64,000 nucleotides of DNA, taken from contig OY783211.1 in NCBI GenBank assembly GCA_963678705.1, positions 12,600,603 to 12,664,602 of the forward strand, written 5' to 3'. The DNA is from Panorpa germanica (taxonomy: Eukaryota > Arthropoda > Insecta > Mecoptera > Panorpidae). The notes below the pieces were generated by a model. The model did not search any database and was not told the origin of the DNA. It worked only from the letters and a program-made list of their open reading frames with translations. Below, one piece after another: positions 1 to 12,371 of this stretch (the stretch's first letter is position 1; each line of letters begins with the position of its first letter). The translations under genes were made by a program, and so were the position numbers.

Positions 1-774
1 CCGAAACAAATCTACTTCAAACAAATACAAAGATTCTAAAAAGTGTATTTAACATCAAAAATTATTTTCATAACTCGATTGTATTTTTAATATTTTAAAA
101 TAATTTTTAAAATGTTGTTACAGCTAAAATAGCGCCTTCTCAAACATCGCTCAGATATATTATACTCAGTATGCTATTTCTGACTAAATTTAAAAGTATG
201 TACACTAAATGTAATTTTATAATATTCGTAAACGCATTTTATTGGAGGGGTATCCGATTTAATTAAAACTTTTAAGAATTATTTATTATAATTTAGGCCC
301 CTATTTTGGAATGTTTTTTGACGGTATTTAACATTACACATTTGTTTAACAAAATAGAGATCTTAGTGTATTTTTAGGATTTATTTATTGACAAAACTCA
401 GTCGATAAAATAACTGTTATCATGTTGCGAAGTACGACATTTTCTCGGGTTAGCTCTCTTTAAAATTGTAAAGCAAATTGTACGAGTTGCAGTTCTATTT
501 TTAGAAGGTATTATTATAGTTTAATCTACAAAGTAAGTACACCACTGACAGAAATCTGTTCGTAATGATCATTTTATTATTAACGTTGGTTTTTGTTTTG
601 TTGGTAATGGGTGATAAACTGAGTATGTACAATAAACACAGTAGTACACTAAAATGCTTAAAAACCTGCTCATTCAAATGCAAACGCAGTGTAATATTGC
701 TTGTAGTAGAACACATTATGATTTAAAAAGCAAGATTTACTTTGTCATAGATAATATATCAATAACTTTGAATT

Positions 775-1080
775 TAAAATACTACTCGTAAAACTCAGTT
801 ACGTGTACTTAAAGTTTATCTAATATAACAATAATTATCGATATCGTAAACTAATTTACTTATATATATATAATGTTTTGCGACCTATTTTACTGCTTTT
901 TGAAACATAATTTCTTTTATTAATATACCTTTTTAAGCATTAAGCATATTTAAAAAACTTCTTAATAACACATTTTTAAGTCGTAAAATCATAAGAAGTC
1001 CTTTTAAGGAAAAATAAGACCTGTTTAGGTTATGTTTAAGTAAAACATTACATGAATATAAGGTAAAATATTTAACGTAT
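775..1080 (+). repeat. AT-rich dispersed repeat, roughly 250-300 bp family
   Basis: Blocks in order: CTCAGTTACGTGTACTTAAA, TATCTAATATAACAATAATT, TGCGACCTATTTTACTG, a TTTTTAAG.ATTAA stretch and TTAAGTAAAACATTACATGA. The same order recurs at 2840, 42925 and 44090, and in reverse at 36890. Diverged; no coding capacity. Confidence 0.6.
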
Positions 1081-2605
1081 TTGTGAGTCATTGCTTAAAA
1101 CTAGGTAGCGAAACTTTATCTGCATGAAATCAGATCAGATTTTTTTTAATTATAATATTTGGCTTTAGCTTTTTCAGCCTTGTCTAAATATTTAAACTAC
1201 AAAACATTGCACATAAATGAAATTTTTACTTTTTTATTCTTCTATTTGTTGGTCTTGTTGGATCACTTTTCACTTCTGAAATCAAAAATAAAACATTCAC
1301 AGGTAGATTGCTGTATATACTAAAAATATTAAGTAATGCCCCTATCTGACTCTTTTTATTTTTGTATCTTTATATAATGATACCTTCTTCACCAGAATCA
1401 CAGTTTGGAGACAGTCATCAGATCAGAAATATGCAGACATTAAACAAAAGTTGCTTAAATAAAAATGGCAAATATTTTTAAGATTATTATATATAAAAAT
1501 ACATATAACAATGTATATATGCAAATATTGAAGACTCCTTTGAATTGTCAAATGAATTGTGATTGCATACATTTACATAAAAGTAAAAGCTTTTTCTCTC
1601 ACCTCTAAAATAATCTACATACGAAGAGAATTTCTTTTAAAACATTTGATTTATTTGCTAAGCACAGTATTTCATTTCATTTTGTGCGATTTGAGTCACA
1701 TACCTCACCTGATACTACGGAATATTAACCTTAAGTACTCCAGCTTAAAGCTTTAGCTTTACTTAAGGTATACCTTTATCACATCACTCATGCCACCTCC
1801 ACACCCTCTCTTTGAACTCTAAAGCATTTCACAGTCTTACACCTCGAATTCCACAGCAACCACAGACTACTCTGTTTGCTATTCGCTACTCTCTCCCTCT
1901 CTCTCTCTCATTTTCCCCATCTGAATCTCTAGACTTGTTACGTCACAAATATAGGCACATTAAATATTTCATATACGGGTATTACCTAAACTGAAGGAAG
2001 GTACACTGTTGTATAATATAGGTTTATTCCCGGAAAATAGATATTATATTTGAAATTGAAGTACTACCTGTTGATGTCACAAACCTACCGAAATGTCACA
2101 AATTGTAAAGGAATTATGAAATTGGGTGTTGTGGCTAATTCACATATCTTAACCTTGCTGCAAATACATCAATTGCCCACTTTATTTGTAGGGCAATTTC
2201 GAAAAACCCAAATTGGAAGTCTTTATGTAGTTATATATATATAATTATATCATCTATCTCATTCAATACTCAGACAACTCATAAATAAAACCAATCAAGA
2301 TTATGATATAGGTTAAATATAGTTGGAAAGCATACAACTTGAATTGTTTCACGGAATCGACAGAGCATCTGTTGTCAAAATTTTTCGTTTCATTTGAACT
2401 GTTAGTTTTGTGAATGTTTTGTTTAAAATGTTGCATAGTTTTCAACTTATTAGCATGATAGAGGTTCTATCCTTTAAGTTGTCCTTAAAAATAAATCAGG
2501 CTGAGATAAACATACAGATAGATAATCGATAGCACCAGGTTTTCGTAATATCCTTCTTGGAATTACTTAGAAATTAATACAATATACATATCTTGCAATG
2601 GCTCA
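1081..2605. other. AT-rich noncoding stretch
   Basis: A small (CT)n patch at about 1888-1911 and short chance frames only; nothing else recognised. Confidence 0.5.

Positions 2606-2637
<32 letters not shown>
2606..2637. repeat. Tandem heptamer GCTCAGT, about 4.5 units
   Basis: Perfect 7-bp period, preceded by one degenerate unit GCTCA at 2601. Confidence 0.9.
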
Positions 2638-2839
2638 CCTATGGTTTTATATTTCAGTAAGTCTATTCACAGATTTCTTAGAAATGAGATTGTGTATTCC
2701 ATTTTTCCAGGAATTTATTTTAAAGGTAACGTCTTTTGACGATATGATATTTAATACATTATTAAACATTTACGTTGTGAACTTAATTCTAGGTTTTATA
2801 CAATTGTATTGTACATTTACTATCACCCGCTCAACACAC

Positions 2840-3095
2840 TTACATTTGTTTAAGGTTTAGTTAACGTAAGAAAAGCTACCTGTTTTGTTAAGAATTTTGC
2901 ATAATATTGAATATTTTGTGACCTAATTTACTGTATTTTGAAAAACAAATATCTTTTACTCGTAGTAATAGCGTCTTTTTAACGATGATACAATCTTAGA
3001 AAGTCATTTTTAAGGATTAAACACTTTTATAATAGTTATAAAGATTTTGGTTAAGTAAAATACTACATGAATGTAAAGTAACATCCATGTTTTGT
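2840..3095 (+). repeat. AT-rich dispersed repeat copy
   Basis: TTTTGTGACCTAATTTACTG, GTCATTTTTAAGGATTAAAC and TTAAGTAAAATACTACATGA match the copy at 775-1080 in order. Confidence 0.6.
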
Positions 3096-3484
3096 GTTTA
3101 GTACGTTGTTATAAAGTTATAGAAGATATTAGCAATAGAGCCAGAAAAATTAAAAACACTTACCGAGGAAATGCGATTTACTGGAAAAAGTTAATTTAAG
3201 ATTTTTTTTTTTATTAATACTTCACGGACTTCTTAGTACAATTTAAGATTTTAAAAATAATAATTTTCAACATTTTTATTTATTTCTATATTCTATTTAT
3301 TTCCCTCTTTCTATTTTCAGTTCAGACCCTCTATTCTACAATATTATTGAATGCTATAAGTACGTTATCTTTAATGCTATTTTTAACAAATTCAAACTAT
3401 TTACATAACTATTGGAAACATTTAATATTTAATACAAAACATTGTATAAAGAAAATCACATTTTTATTTTACCTTGCCTTGACA

Positions 3485-3562
3485 AGTAGAAAACTGTCTT
3501 GCAGTATTAGAATTCTGCGTGCTAGCTTGCTACAAGTTGATTCCAAGATTCATTTTCTGCTT
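3485..3562. repeat. Short inverted-repeat element copy
   Basis: AGTAGAAAACTGTC ... GATTCATTTTCTGCTTC with core GCTAGCTTGCTACAAGTTGA; same family as 6649-6727. Confidence 0.55.
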
Positions 3563-3681
3563 CTTATATAGAAATTGTCTTGCGTTACATTTTATATCTT
3601 AAGTTGTTGTAGTTTACATTGAATTTATGGATGTCTTTGTCTTTATAGAATGTTATTAAACAATGTTTTTTTTTGTTTCAG

Positions 3682-3734
3682 GTAAGCTTTCTAATTCTAT
3701 TGGCTACGGGAATATACAAAATGATAATGGAGCC
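3682..3734 (+). CDS. Candidate internal exon, 53 bp
   Basis: Pyrimidine run ending TTTGTTTCAG| precedes an open stretch and |GTAAGTT follows it, giving consensus acceptor and donor. In the open phase the peptide is VSFLILLATGIYKMIMEP, a hydrophobic segment that could be part of a membrane helix. If spliced to the strong acceptor at 6189, the reading frame would end 12 codons further on. No family assigned; such short exons can occur by chance in this much sequence. Confidence 0.33.
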
Positions 3735-4607
3735 GTAAGTTAATTAACTAATTAATAACTTAATCGTTTGAAATTGTTGTGGCATTTGGATATTGCAAAC
3801 CGTACAAAGGGCGGCTTACCAGTGATTATACTATAAGCAATGTCACTATACATAATTTATTACCACCCCCCTGTAAATCTCACCCAGCTCAAGCCTATCA
3901 TTACTAGTAAACAATAAAATGACATTACTTGACTTGTACATATAACTGAGCAGAGGTTTTAATGCATTCATTACGACATTGTACACGTGACGGGTAACGC
4001 TTGTGTGTAAACCTCTTTACAACTTTATTGCAATGTTTACGTAGAATCATTAAAGCTCATGTTTAATTAATGAGTGTAGTGTTTAAGCGGCTTCGTCTGC
4101 ACGTCTAAATTCCCCAGTGGCAAGTCAACGCGGCATTGTAGAGTGCCAGTACTTACATTGTTTGGATGACGTCATATGCAGAGATATAGTTGTGTTTGAT
4201 TACCGCTAGTAGTCACTTATTTCCGTAATGCTTGTAAATAAACTGTTTTAGGTGCACTAAGTCCAAATACTTTGTTTACCAGCTTCAATATTGATGATTT
4301 TAGGCCTCCATTTTAAAAGAATGGCGGCTAGAAACAGTCTTTTAGAAATATCTTTTTACCTGTAGCCTCTAAATTAAAATAGTTATTATCAATCTGATTG
4401 AGGATCAAATTTCATACACACTTGGTATATTTGACAGATATTGAGCTGTACCACTGTAAAGTAGAGCACTTCACTGAAAATTAGAATGGTACAAAACAGT
4501 AAATGCTGGTCAACAGTTATTACAATTTTGCCCTTATCTCTTAATCCACCTTGTACTCCACTTTACGTCGTAATCGTAAATTTATGTCAAAAGATTTGTT
4601 TTCTTTA

Positions 4608-5915
4608 TACACGGTGTCCAGAAAGGGTATCGGGTATTTGTAAGTTCAATGAAACAAAAATTATTTGTATGCAATAAAAAAGTTTATTGTTTATTATTAG
4701 CATATGAATTGGAGAATTATTTGGAAAAGATGACGTTATCCAAATGATGACCGTTACGTTGCTGGCACTCTTCTAAACGGAAACGAAGATTGGCGATAAC
4801 ACGTTGACACATAGCTATCGATATTGCTGCCATTTCTGACCTGATGTTTTGCTTTAACTGGGTTAGATTCGTCAGGATTGTTTTGATAAACCTTACTTTT
4901 AAGGTATCCCCATGCAAAATAGTCAAGCGGGCTAAGGTCGGAGCTTCTGGGAGGCCAGTTGATGATACCCCTTCGCGAAATGACTTTATTACGGAATAAC
5001 TCGTTAACAACTTCCATTGAGTTATTTGAGGTATGGCAAGTGGCCCCATCTTGCTGGAACCACGTTCTTGAGTTGAAACCTGCAAACTCCTGCAACTCTG
5101 GGACCAAAAAATTTCGCAACATATCGCAATACCGGTCACTATTCACATTAATTGCTCGGCCTCGTTGATCTTCATGAAAATAAGGACCAATTATGCCTTT
5201 AGCAGACATAGCGGCCCAAACAACGACCTTCGGGCTATGCAGGGGTCGTTCATGCTTTCGTCTCGGATTCTCCACTGCCCAGTACCGACAATTCTGCTTA
5301 TTAACATGACCATTCAGGTGAAAATTTGCTTCGTCACTGAACAGTATGTTGTTAAAGTTGTTAAATCGCTGCAGCACTTCGTTCGCAAAATTCAGTCGAT
5401 TAGCATAGTCCGTATCCTTTAATTCTTGAACCAATTGAATTTTATAGGCTTTTAGATGTAAGTCTTTCTTTAAAATGTAATGTAAAGACGATTTTTTGAT
5501 GTTCAACGCTTGGCTTCGCTTTCGGATGGATACAGACGGATTTTGACGAACCGACGCCTCAACTTCTTCAATTGTTTTTTCCTCGCGAACTGAACGAGGA
5601 CGACCAGAGTTTTGAATTTTAACTGTCGCACCTGTATTCTCGAACATCCTGATCCATTTCCTAATGCTATCGTCACTTGGCGCGTGGCGTGTACGATATT
5701 CCGCACGATAGAGACGTTGAGCAGTCACTCTTGAATCACCATTACGATAATACGCTCGTACGCAAAATGCGCGATGCATCCCCGAGTACTGTTCCATCGT
5801 GACTAAAACTCCACAGAATGGCGGACGCCACGAACCCCTCCCCGCACCCTTTAGACGCCCCGTTTCGAATATGGCGCGAAAACAAATACCCGATACCCTT
5901 TCTGGACACCGTGTA
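4608..5915 (-). mobile_element. Tc1/mariner-superfamily transposon, DD41D (rosa-like) type
   Basis: About 1.3 kb bounded by inverted repeats that match perfectly over about 34 bases plus the TA target site. The left end reads TATACACGGTGTCCAG from 4606, and the right end is its reverse complement, finishing at 5917. Because the flanks read TATA, the exact TA duplication (4606-4607 with 5916-5917, or two bases further in) is ambiguous. One transposase frame fills the interior on the minus strand, with short untranslated ends of about 75-85 bp. Perfect end identity and a nearly open reading frame mean a fairly recent insertion. It sits between two candidate plus-strand exons (3682-3734 and 6190-6303). 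Confidence 0.93.
4717..5797 (-). pseudogene. DD41D Tc1/mariner-type transposase with a frameshift near the C-terminus
   Basis: DDE transposase for cut-and-paste movement into TA. The start is the Met at 5797, immediately inside the right inverted repeat. In order: an N-terminal helix-turn-helix of the DUF4817 kind (about residues 5-55), a GRPR motif at 65-68, a second Tc3-like helix-turn-helix (about 85-125), then the catalytic core with D155 (FSDEANFH), D250 (QQDGATCHT) and D292 (SDLSPLDYF). Forty-one residues separate the last two aspartates, hence DD41D. After about residue 311 the frame is wrong: it ends at 4754 in an unrelated tail, while the next frame carries the expected family tail (ending NGHHLDNVIFSK) down to a stop at 4717. 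The change lies around 4860-4875 and fits one extra base or two missing bases. All catalytic residues are intact, but the natural C-terminus is lost. Confidence 0.88.
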
Positions 5916-6189
5916 TAATATAACCTGATCTTTTATATAAAAAGTAAACTTTTTTATGTTCGGTTAACCTTAAACTCATGCAACTGTAATGTGAACTTGC
6001 TATCATTACAGAACTGTATGCCTACACAAAAAGAACAGTTTGCTTATGAGTTTGAAGTGTTGTTACGACTTATGCGTATGCTGTGAAAACAATCTTCTTC
6101 ATTCTAGTTGAGACCGCAATAGATATTAATTTTTACAATGCGTTTGAAACACACCTTTTCTTTTCTTTTATTATTTAATTGCTTTACAG

Positions 6190-6303
6190 CCCTTAGGCTG
6201 CGGGATCCTCTCGAAATCATCAAATAGAGAACTGGGTCTAACATCTGTTAACATAAGGAGAGAGTTCACAATCAGCCGAAGACGTGAATCGAATGTTATT
6301 TAG
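6190..6303 (+). CDS. Candidate last exon, 37 codons
   Basis: A textbook acceptor (TTTTCTTTTCTTTTATTATT ... GCTTTACAG|) precedes a stretch of mixed composition open for 37 codons in one phase (PLGCGILSKSSNRELGL ... ISRRRESNVI) to TAG at 6301. In the phase that would follow the candidate exon at 3682 it ends after 12 codons (PLRLRDPLEIIK). Between the two lies the DD41D transposon, which would then be intronic. No family recognised. An AATAAA occurs at about 6755. Confidence 0.33.
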   Translation, partial: PLGCGILSKSSNRELGLTSVNIRREFTISRRRESNVI

Positions 6304-6648
6304 ATAATGAAGTGGGGCAGAAGATAAGGACCTAAAATGGTTGCTAATGTTTGACCTTAAACCAAACACACTGGTGTTGACCTGTTTATGTTTTTAGGTT
6401 GGTTAGTATTCAGGAGAAAAGTTTGATCAATTTTGGATAATCTCGGATTATTAGTAATAGATGAAAATTAGATTATGTGGTACATTTACGCACAATGGAA
6501 GGTTCTTAGCTTCTTCCTTTATATTACAGGATGTCTTAATACTGAAGCTTTGGTTTACTATCATAATTTGTATAAATTGGAAATGTAATGTCTCATAGAT
6601 AATTTCGTTTTTTTTTATTTACAGTGAAATTAAAGAAATCTCAATTCT

Positions 6649-6727
6649 CAGGTAGAAAATGAACTGTAGCCTAATTTGAAACTTATTAGCTTGCTGCAAG
6701 TTAATTTCTAGATTCATTTCCTACCTG
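6649..6727. repeat. Short inverted-repeat element of about 78 bp
   Basis: CAGGTAGAAAATGAA ... TTCATTTCCTACCTG ends enclose a core with TTAGCTTGCTGCAAGTTAAT. Similar pieces lie at 3485, 12468 and 48587. Confidence 0.65.
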
Positions 6728-9700
6728 GGTTTAATATTGGTAATAGCCTGGGGTAATAAATGATTAATATGAGACTACGTTTGTTGATGGACCCGAAAAC
6801 TAATGTTAAGGATTTCGTTATATCCAAGTAATGATTTTTTAACAAAATATCAGATTCTATTTTATCTAAGATACATTTTTCGCAGATTCATTTTTGTCAT
6901 GGATTACATTCTATTTGGTCTAAGTTTAGGTAAGACTTGCTTTCACGGTTCTTAGCAGTAACGCTTTAAGCTGAGGCAGACGACAATGAAAAATGAATTA
7001 AACTTTTTACACCAACATCGCTTTGCAATTTTTTCCTTAATTCCACATTCTAACATACAAAGAGCTTTAGAGAAAGTTTAAGACAATCTATTACCATTTA
7101 CTATTCCATAATCCATTTTCTGCCCTTTGTCAATTTGTTTCTAAAGCCTGGGGCTCACGGGATATTATTTTCATATAATACCAGGATATAATATTTAAAT
7201 TTTCCGTATAATTTAACTGATATCTATACCCTGACGTAATCCTAGTAAGTAGCTTGTTCCAAAACACACACATTCACATATTTTCTTCATGTGACACATT
7301 CATAACTCGTCTCTGTGGGTCAAGAGTTTTAGTTGAAAGAATTGTAAGCAGCGTTTCCTTGTCACTCAACTGACAGCTTATATTGTGTTGAACCGTAGAG
7401 CCGGGGACTAACCAGAGACCAGAGACAACCCAGAAACTAACCGTACTCTTACCAGTCTTACAGTTCCCATTCGAGCTATTATGAGAATCCCACTCGGTTT
7501 ATATACTGTAAACTTTATGTAGAACAACGTTTGAGTGTTGTATATCATAGGGAAGGTGAACCTATGGCTCGCACGCCAGAATATGACTAATATGACAAAA
7601 AAGCAAAAGAGCAAGAATCACTTAAATCGCATTCACGTAAGTCGAGGTACAATTTTATATATAAAAACATTTAAATTTTGTTTAATTAGGGCAAAAGATA
7701 ATGAAAAACTTAGAAGAAAAATATTTTATAACGTTGCACTTGTTTATACACTTTTTTGTACATATTACTAGAATATATTAAAAAAATAATGAGTAAAAAA
7801 GTTCTTTCGATGTCGATTTATAAAATCTATCAAATTCGTCTGAAGTGCCTTCCTTTTTTCACGCAGAATTTCTTCATACCAAAGTACTATTGCTTTTATT
7901 CCTTGCTTTCTGATTAAAACGCGTTTTTCGTTGGAGATTATGTTTTCAACAAAATTTAGTCCCTTTCCAATTAACTTTGTCGATGTGAATCCAACAACTC
8001 GATATCATCATCATCAAATCTGATTACTTGGCAAACTCCTTCTATACAATGAAGGATATGTCAGTTTCTGACGTTGCTTCCATCTTGATTTTATTTTTAA
8101 AAAATATGGGAATATTGTGTTTAACAACCATATGATTTTTTGATAATAATAACCTGCAAATTTAAATTATTTTATTTTTTCCTATTTACTAAAACCTATA
8201 TGGCCATGTGTCATAGATCTATGGGGTAGTGCAAGCACTTCTATCATAGAAATCATACAATATTTTTAAAATAGACTGCTTAAAATAATTGTCAACTTTC
8301 CACGTTATGCACTAAACTAATATGGGAATGCCATAAAATTTCTAATCTATCTGGCGTTACAGTCGATATTCAGAGAGGGCAGGTGCTCAGTTTGCAAACC
8401 AATTAATTACAAATATTATTCCTACAATTTTTGGTACGTTCACATAAAATGGTTTGCCATCACTGATCTATACAGTAAAATGTGTGAAATATGAAGATGT
8501 CTAAAAGTATGAGTACAGTACCACAATGGACTGTCGACCGTGACCATGACCAAGGACCGCTGGGATTTCAAAAGACCTTCAGACGACTTCTTTTAAGACA
8601 TAGGCAGACATTTGCGTTATATCACAAAAATGTTTTTGTTGAATATATTAAAAATAAAGTGGTTTTTTATTACAGTCTACGAGTATGTCGCTTTTGTTAA
8701 ATAAATATCGAAATGATAAATTGTCTACTAAATTGTTGTGAATTTTGAGAACGCACAGTTTTAAAAGCAATGAATCTTCTGTCTTTGACAAATGTTTTAC
8801 AAAAATAAAATGAATGCGCAAATTAGCGCAAGAGCTGATAAATAAATATATCTGACTAATTTGGGTATGCAGATTCCGAATAATTATTTGCAGATTTTTT
8901 AAACATATTGTAGCATAGAAACGTCCTTCAATTTAGATATCTCTTCCAACATCCTAGTACTTTGCAACCTTTTTTAAATACACATTATTGTGTTTAGCTG
9001 TATTCACACAAATTCAGTTTATCATTTTCTTTGAATTGCATAAGTTAATTAAAAGCAGATTGTTGTAAAGCTTCATCAGTTAGTTAGATGTTTTTTTACT
9101 CTTAAAGTCAAAACTGATTAAAAGAAGATAAGTTTTATTCGCACCAGAAGTTAATCACATCACTGAACCACGCTCTAACGTGTCTAAAAGTTAGATTCTC
9201 ATTCTACCCAGAAGTGATAAGAAAGGAGACTACACTCTTTTAATTTTTAATCTAGATAACATTTACGATATTATATAATGAGATAATATAATTTAAATAT
9301 AACAGATACTAAAGAACTCGTTTTATTAACTTTAAATGCGATGTTTCTGTGGACGACAAGTATTACCCCTAATTATTCTTTAATATGACTTCAGAAAAAG
9401 TTTTAATTACTTTGTAAGATTTAATAACGTTTACAAAGGGTGTGAAAAGTAAAAGAAAGTTTATGAGTAAAAAAAAAGAAAGTTAAAATCTCTTTAAAAT
9501 TAATAGTTGTTAAAGAAATTACTTTAAAGTTTTACTAAAGAGTCATATTACATTTTTTGTAACTTTTTTTAAATGATTACTATTTAATGCCTCACTTAAT
9601 ATTGGCACTAAAGTGACTGACAGTACAAAAACTAATGTTATAGGAAGTGTTGGAGCCACTTTTAAGCATAGATCCTCGCCAAATGGCCTCGCGAGGGGTT

Positions 9701-9750
9701 GCTATAAAATAACGAGACTGATGCTGTCTTTCTTTTAAATTTATACATAT
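6728..9750. other. AT-rich noncoding stretch
   Basis: No gene or assignable repeat recognised. Frames of up to 78 codons have the composition of their surroundings. Confidence 0.5.
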
Positions 9751-10020
9751 TTAATTAACACTATCTTTAATGCACAATCCTCCTTTATCTCTACACAGCT
9801 CAATGCGAATTTTCCATTGTTCCAAACCATGTGTCATGACACGTGCTGCTTTTTCTATCACACCTTCAACAGTCTGAAATTTTGTTCCTTTCAATGCAGA
9901 TTTGTTCTTGAAGAACAGATAAATGTCACAACGTGCTAGATCACTCGAATAAGTCGAATTTTAACACTGGGACGTTATTCTTTGCTAGAAACTTCTTTGA
10001 CTGTGAGAATTTTCGTACAC
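9751..10020 (-). pseudogene. Mariner transposase remnant, C-terminal part
   Basis: On the minus strand the segment translates to the classic end of a mariner transposase. An FLAKNNVPVL block is followed, one frame over, by YSSDLARCDIYLF (the third catalytic Asp block, YSPDLAPCDF in intact proteins). Then come KSALKGTKFQTVE, an EQWKIRIELCRDKGG tail and a stop at 9751. At least one frameshift separates the first two blocks, and stop codons cut the frame above about 10020. No catalytic N-terminal or middle part and no inverted repeats were found nearby. It is an old truncated copy, unlike the DD41D element at 4.6 kb in both spacing and tail sequence. Confidence 0.8.
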
Positions 10021-11097
10021 ACTTTTACATATTACATCAAATGACCCTTATGCATACCTGTCATAAAGCCAAGTGACGTTATTATACTCCGATGTAATTT
10101 TATCACTTTTTTACAATCTTCTTTTCTTGATTTAAGTTATAAAAATATTTTTACAGTAACTCTTTTAATAAATTTCTCTTAAAATATATTATATTATTTT
10201 AACTAAAGTGTAGAAACGTTAAATTAAAATGAATAGCTTCATGCTTCTAGGTTATGAAAATAGCATATGTGGTTTGTTTCTCTACTAATTATTTTTACTA
10301 TTAAGCTAATGCGAAATGACTGTTTGAAAACACAAATGCTTGTGTCAAACAATAATAAACGAGATAAGAATCGGCGCTAAGTTTTTCATCAACTTACTAC
10401 CAGCATTCTGTCGCAGTGTCCTCCCACTAATGCTCACCCACTCACCCGATGACTGCAGACAGCCCGTCTGTAAAGCTTTAAAAATTATGTCAGTGATTTC
10501 ATACAGAACCTAAATCCGCGAATGTCAGATATACGATGTGTCACCAGTCACAAAAATAAAAGATAACGATAACGAAAAATGTGAATTTGATTTTTCGAAA
10601 AATTCAATATTGCAAGTTTAAAATATATATTTTTTTAAGTTGTTACACTTGAGTTATGTGCATGTTCAAGAGCAGTTAATAACGTAGCACGTGTTTCCTG
10701 TAAAATTGGAATTGTTATAAAGTTTAACCTTCTTTTGCGATCACTAACATAACATTCTACTATCATCATTTTTTTTGTTATATGCTTTACTTTATTATTA
10801 TGACTCTATTAGATCTGAAAGATTATAAGTAAAGAAATATTAACCCGCTATTCGTCCACTTATTACAACAAACAATGCGCTCCACCGTTTGCAAAATATT
10901 ATAAATTAATTCTCGACACAAACCCGGTTTGTTTATTATCTAACAATTGCAAGTCTGGTGGTATCGTTTCAGGTGCAGTAATATATTCTATCTATCATCT
11001 TCGGTAACGATATTTATGTACAAAGCTCAACATCTGAGCTATTCAGTGTGTGCTTAACATACCCTGGTTGTTATGACAACCTTTTGTCGCAGCTTCT

Positions 11098-11388
11098 TTG
11101 CGCCATGACGCATGCGCGATTAGTCAACAGGCTACAAGCTTCAGGCAGCTAGCGTCAGGACCAGCATCCCTGGCATCGTTGTATTCTGATACCTTCGTAC
11201 TCTATAAACGAAGCCATAGAATAGAACAACCGACCAGCTTAAGTGACCATGAGCTCAGGAGGTTTCTAAAATTGATATCGTATAGCGTTTCTGAGGTCTA
11301 CATCTTGGGTTTTCTTGTAGTTACACTTTTCAAATTTGTTTTATTAGAGTCATTTGAAATGATTTATAATTTAAGGACATATTCGTAA
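11098..11388 (+). CDS. Hypothetical 96-codon frame beside a GCATGCGC motif
   Basis: The first about 65 codons (MRHDACAISQQATSF ... LSDHELRRFLKL) have balanced composition, whereas the last 25 are AT-rich and hydrophobic like neighbouring noncoding DNA. A GCATGCGC palindrome (11110-11117), the core of NRF-1-type promoter sites, lies at its start, so this could be a promoter and first exon rather than a protein gene. No homology recognised. Confidence 0.2.
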   Translation: MRHDACAISQQATSFRQLASGPASLASLYSDTFVLYKRSHRIEQPTSLSDHELRRFLKLISYSVSEVYILGFLVVTLFKFVLLESFEMIYNLRTYS

Positions 11389-11621
11389 TTTAATTGTTTA
11401 AAATAATTTTCTTGACTAAACACCTTATTCTATATGTCATTTTCAGCGATCTACAAAATTTCATCGCTTATGGTATGGTATGCATATGACGTCATTATTC
11501 TGTGATAAAAAATCGCTTGAAATTTAATATAAGTTTTTTTTTTGTAGATTTGTTTTTATTTTTGATTTGTTTATTATTTGGTGAGTTTATTTTTTAAAAG
11601 TTATGAAAGAAATTTATTCCT

Positions 11622-11690
11622 TCTGCGGAAATCGAACCAAGCATAGCTGAATGGTAGAGTTTACGACCTAATTACCTCGACCATCCAAAG
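11622..11690 (-). repeat. tRNA-like sequence (degenerate tRNA or second SINE head)
   Basis: Minus strand reads GGATGGTCGAGGTAATTAGG (A-box-like, as in Leu/Ser-type tRNAs) and, 30 bases on, TTGGTTCGATTTCCGC (B box). Acceptor and anticodon stems do not pair well, so a functional tRNA is unlikely. Confidence 0.4.
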
Positions 11691-12371
11691 GACATAGCCT
11701 AATTAGATTAAAGTTGAAGAGAATAAAATAAAGCTCGCGTAGGTGCAAATCTCTGATTATCATGAAACTTTAAAATAATATATAAGTAAATAAAATTAGC
11801 GGTACTCAAAATTTTCGTATCTTCGAGCTACCGTGTTTGATATCAAATTAAAATCTTTTATCAGAAATTGCCACCTTAATTGGGCATTGGGGATTTATTC
11901 TATTGTTTAAACAAGAAAAACTAAAATTTATTACTTCTTCAATATATTTTAAAAAATAATTCCTATAGTGATATACATATAGCGTATATACCGACGTCAT
12001 TAGATTTACCTTTGTCCTTCTAAGCTTACTGATATTTCAAAAACATTTTCAAAATGAATTTTGTTGTTTTTATACTTTTCGTCGTATTTTAATGTGACAG
12101 CAGTATATCTCGCATATTTTACTTTTCAATTTAAGAGCTTTTTTCTATTAAGAAAATAATAATTTATGCATGTGATATCATGCACTCTGTATATTAAGTT
12201 TTAGTATTAAAAATATTTAACTTCCCCTTGCATTGTTTCCCTACTGCCCCTTCCACCTCTCTTAATGCATTCTTATAATAACATAGTAAATGCAATTCGC
12301 TAGTAAGGTCATTCTATACATATATGAAAACTCTTGTTGGCTTTTCTAACTATAAAATTGTAACTCAAGAG

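Noticed and set aside
5165..5422. 85-codon plus-strand frame
   Set aside because: Antisense shadow of the transposase frame at 4754-5797.
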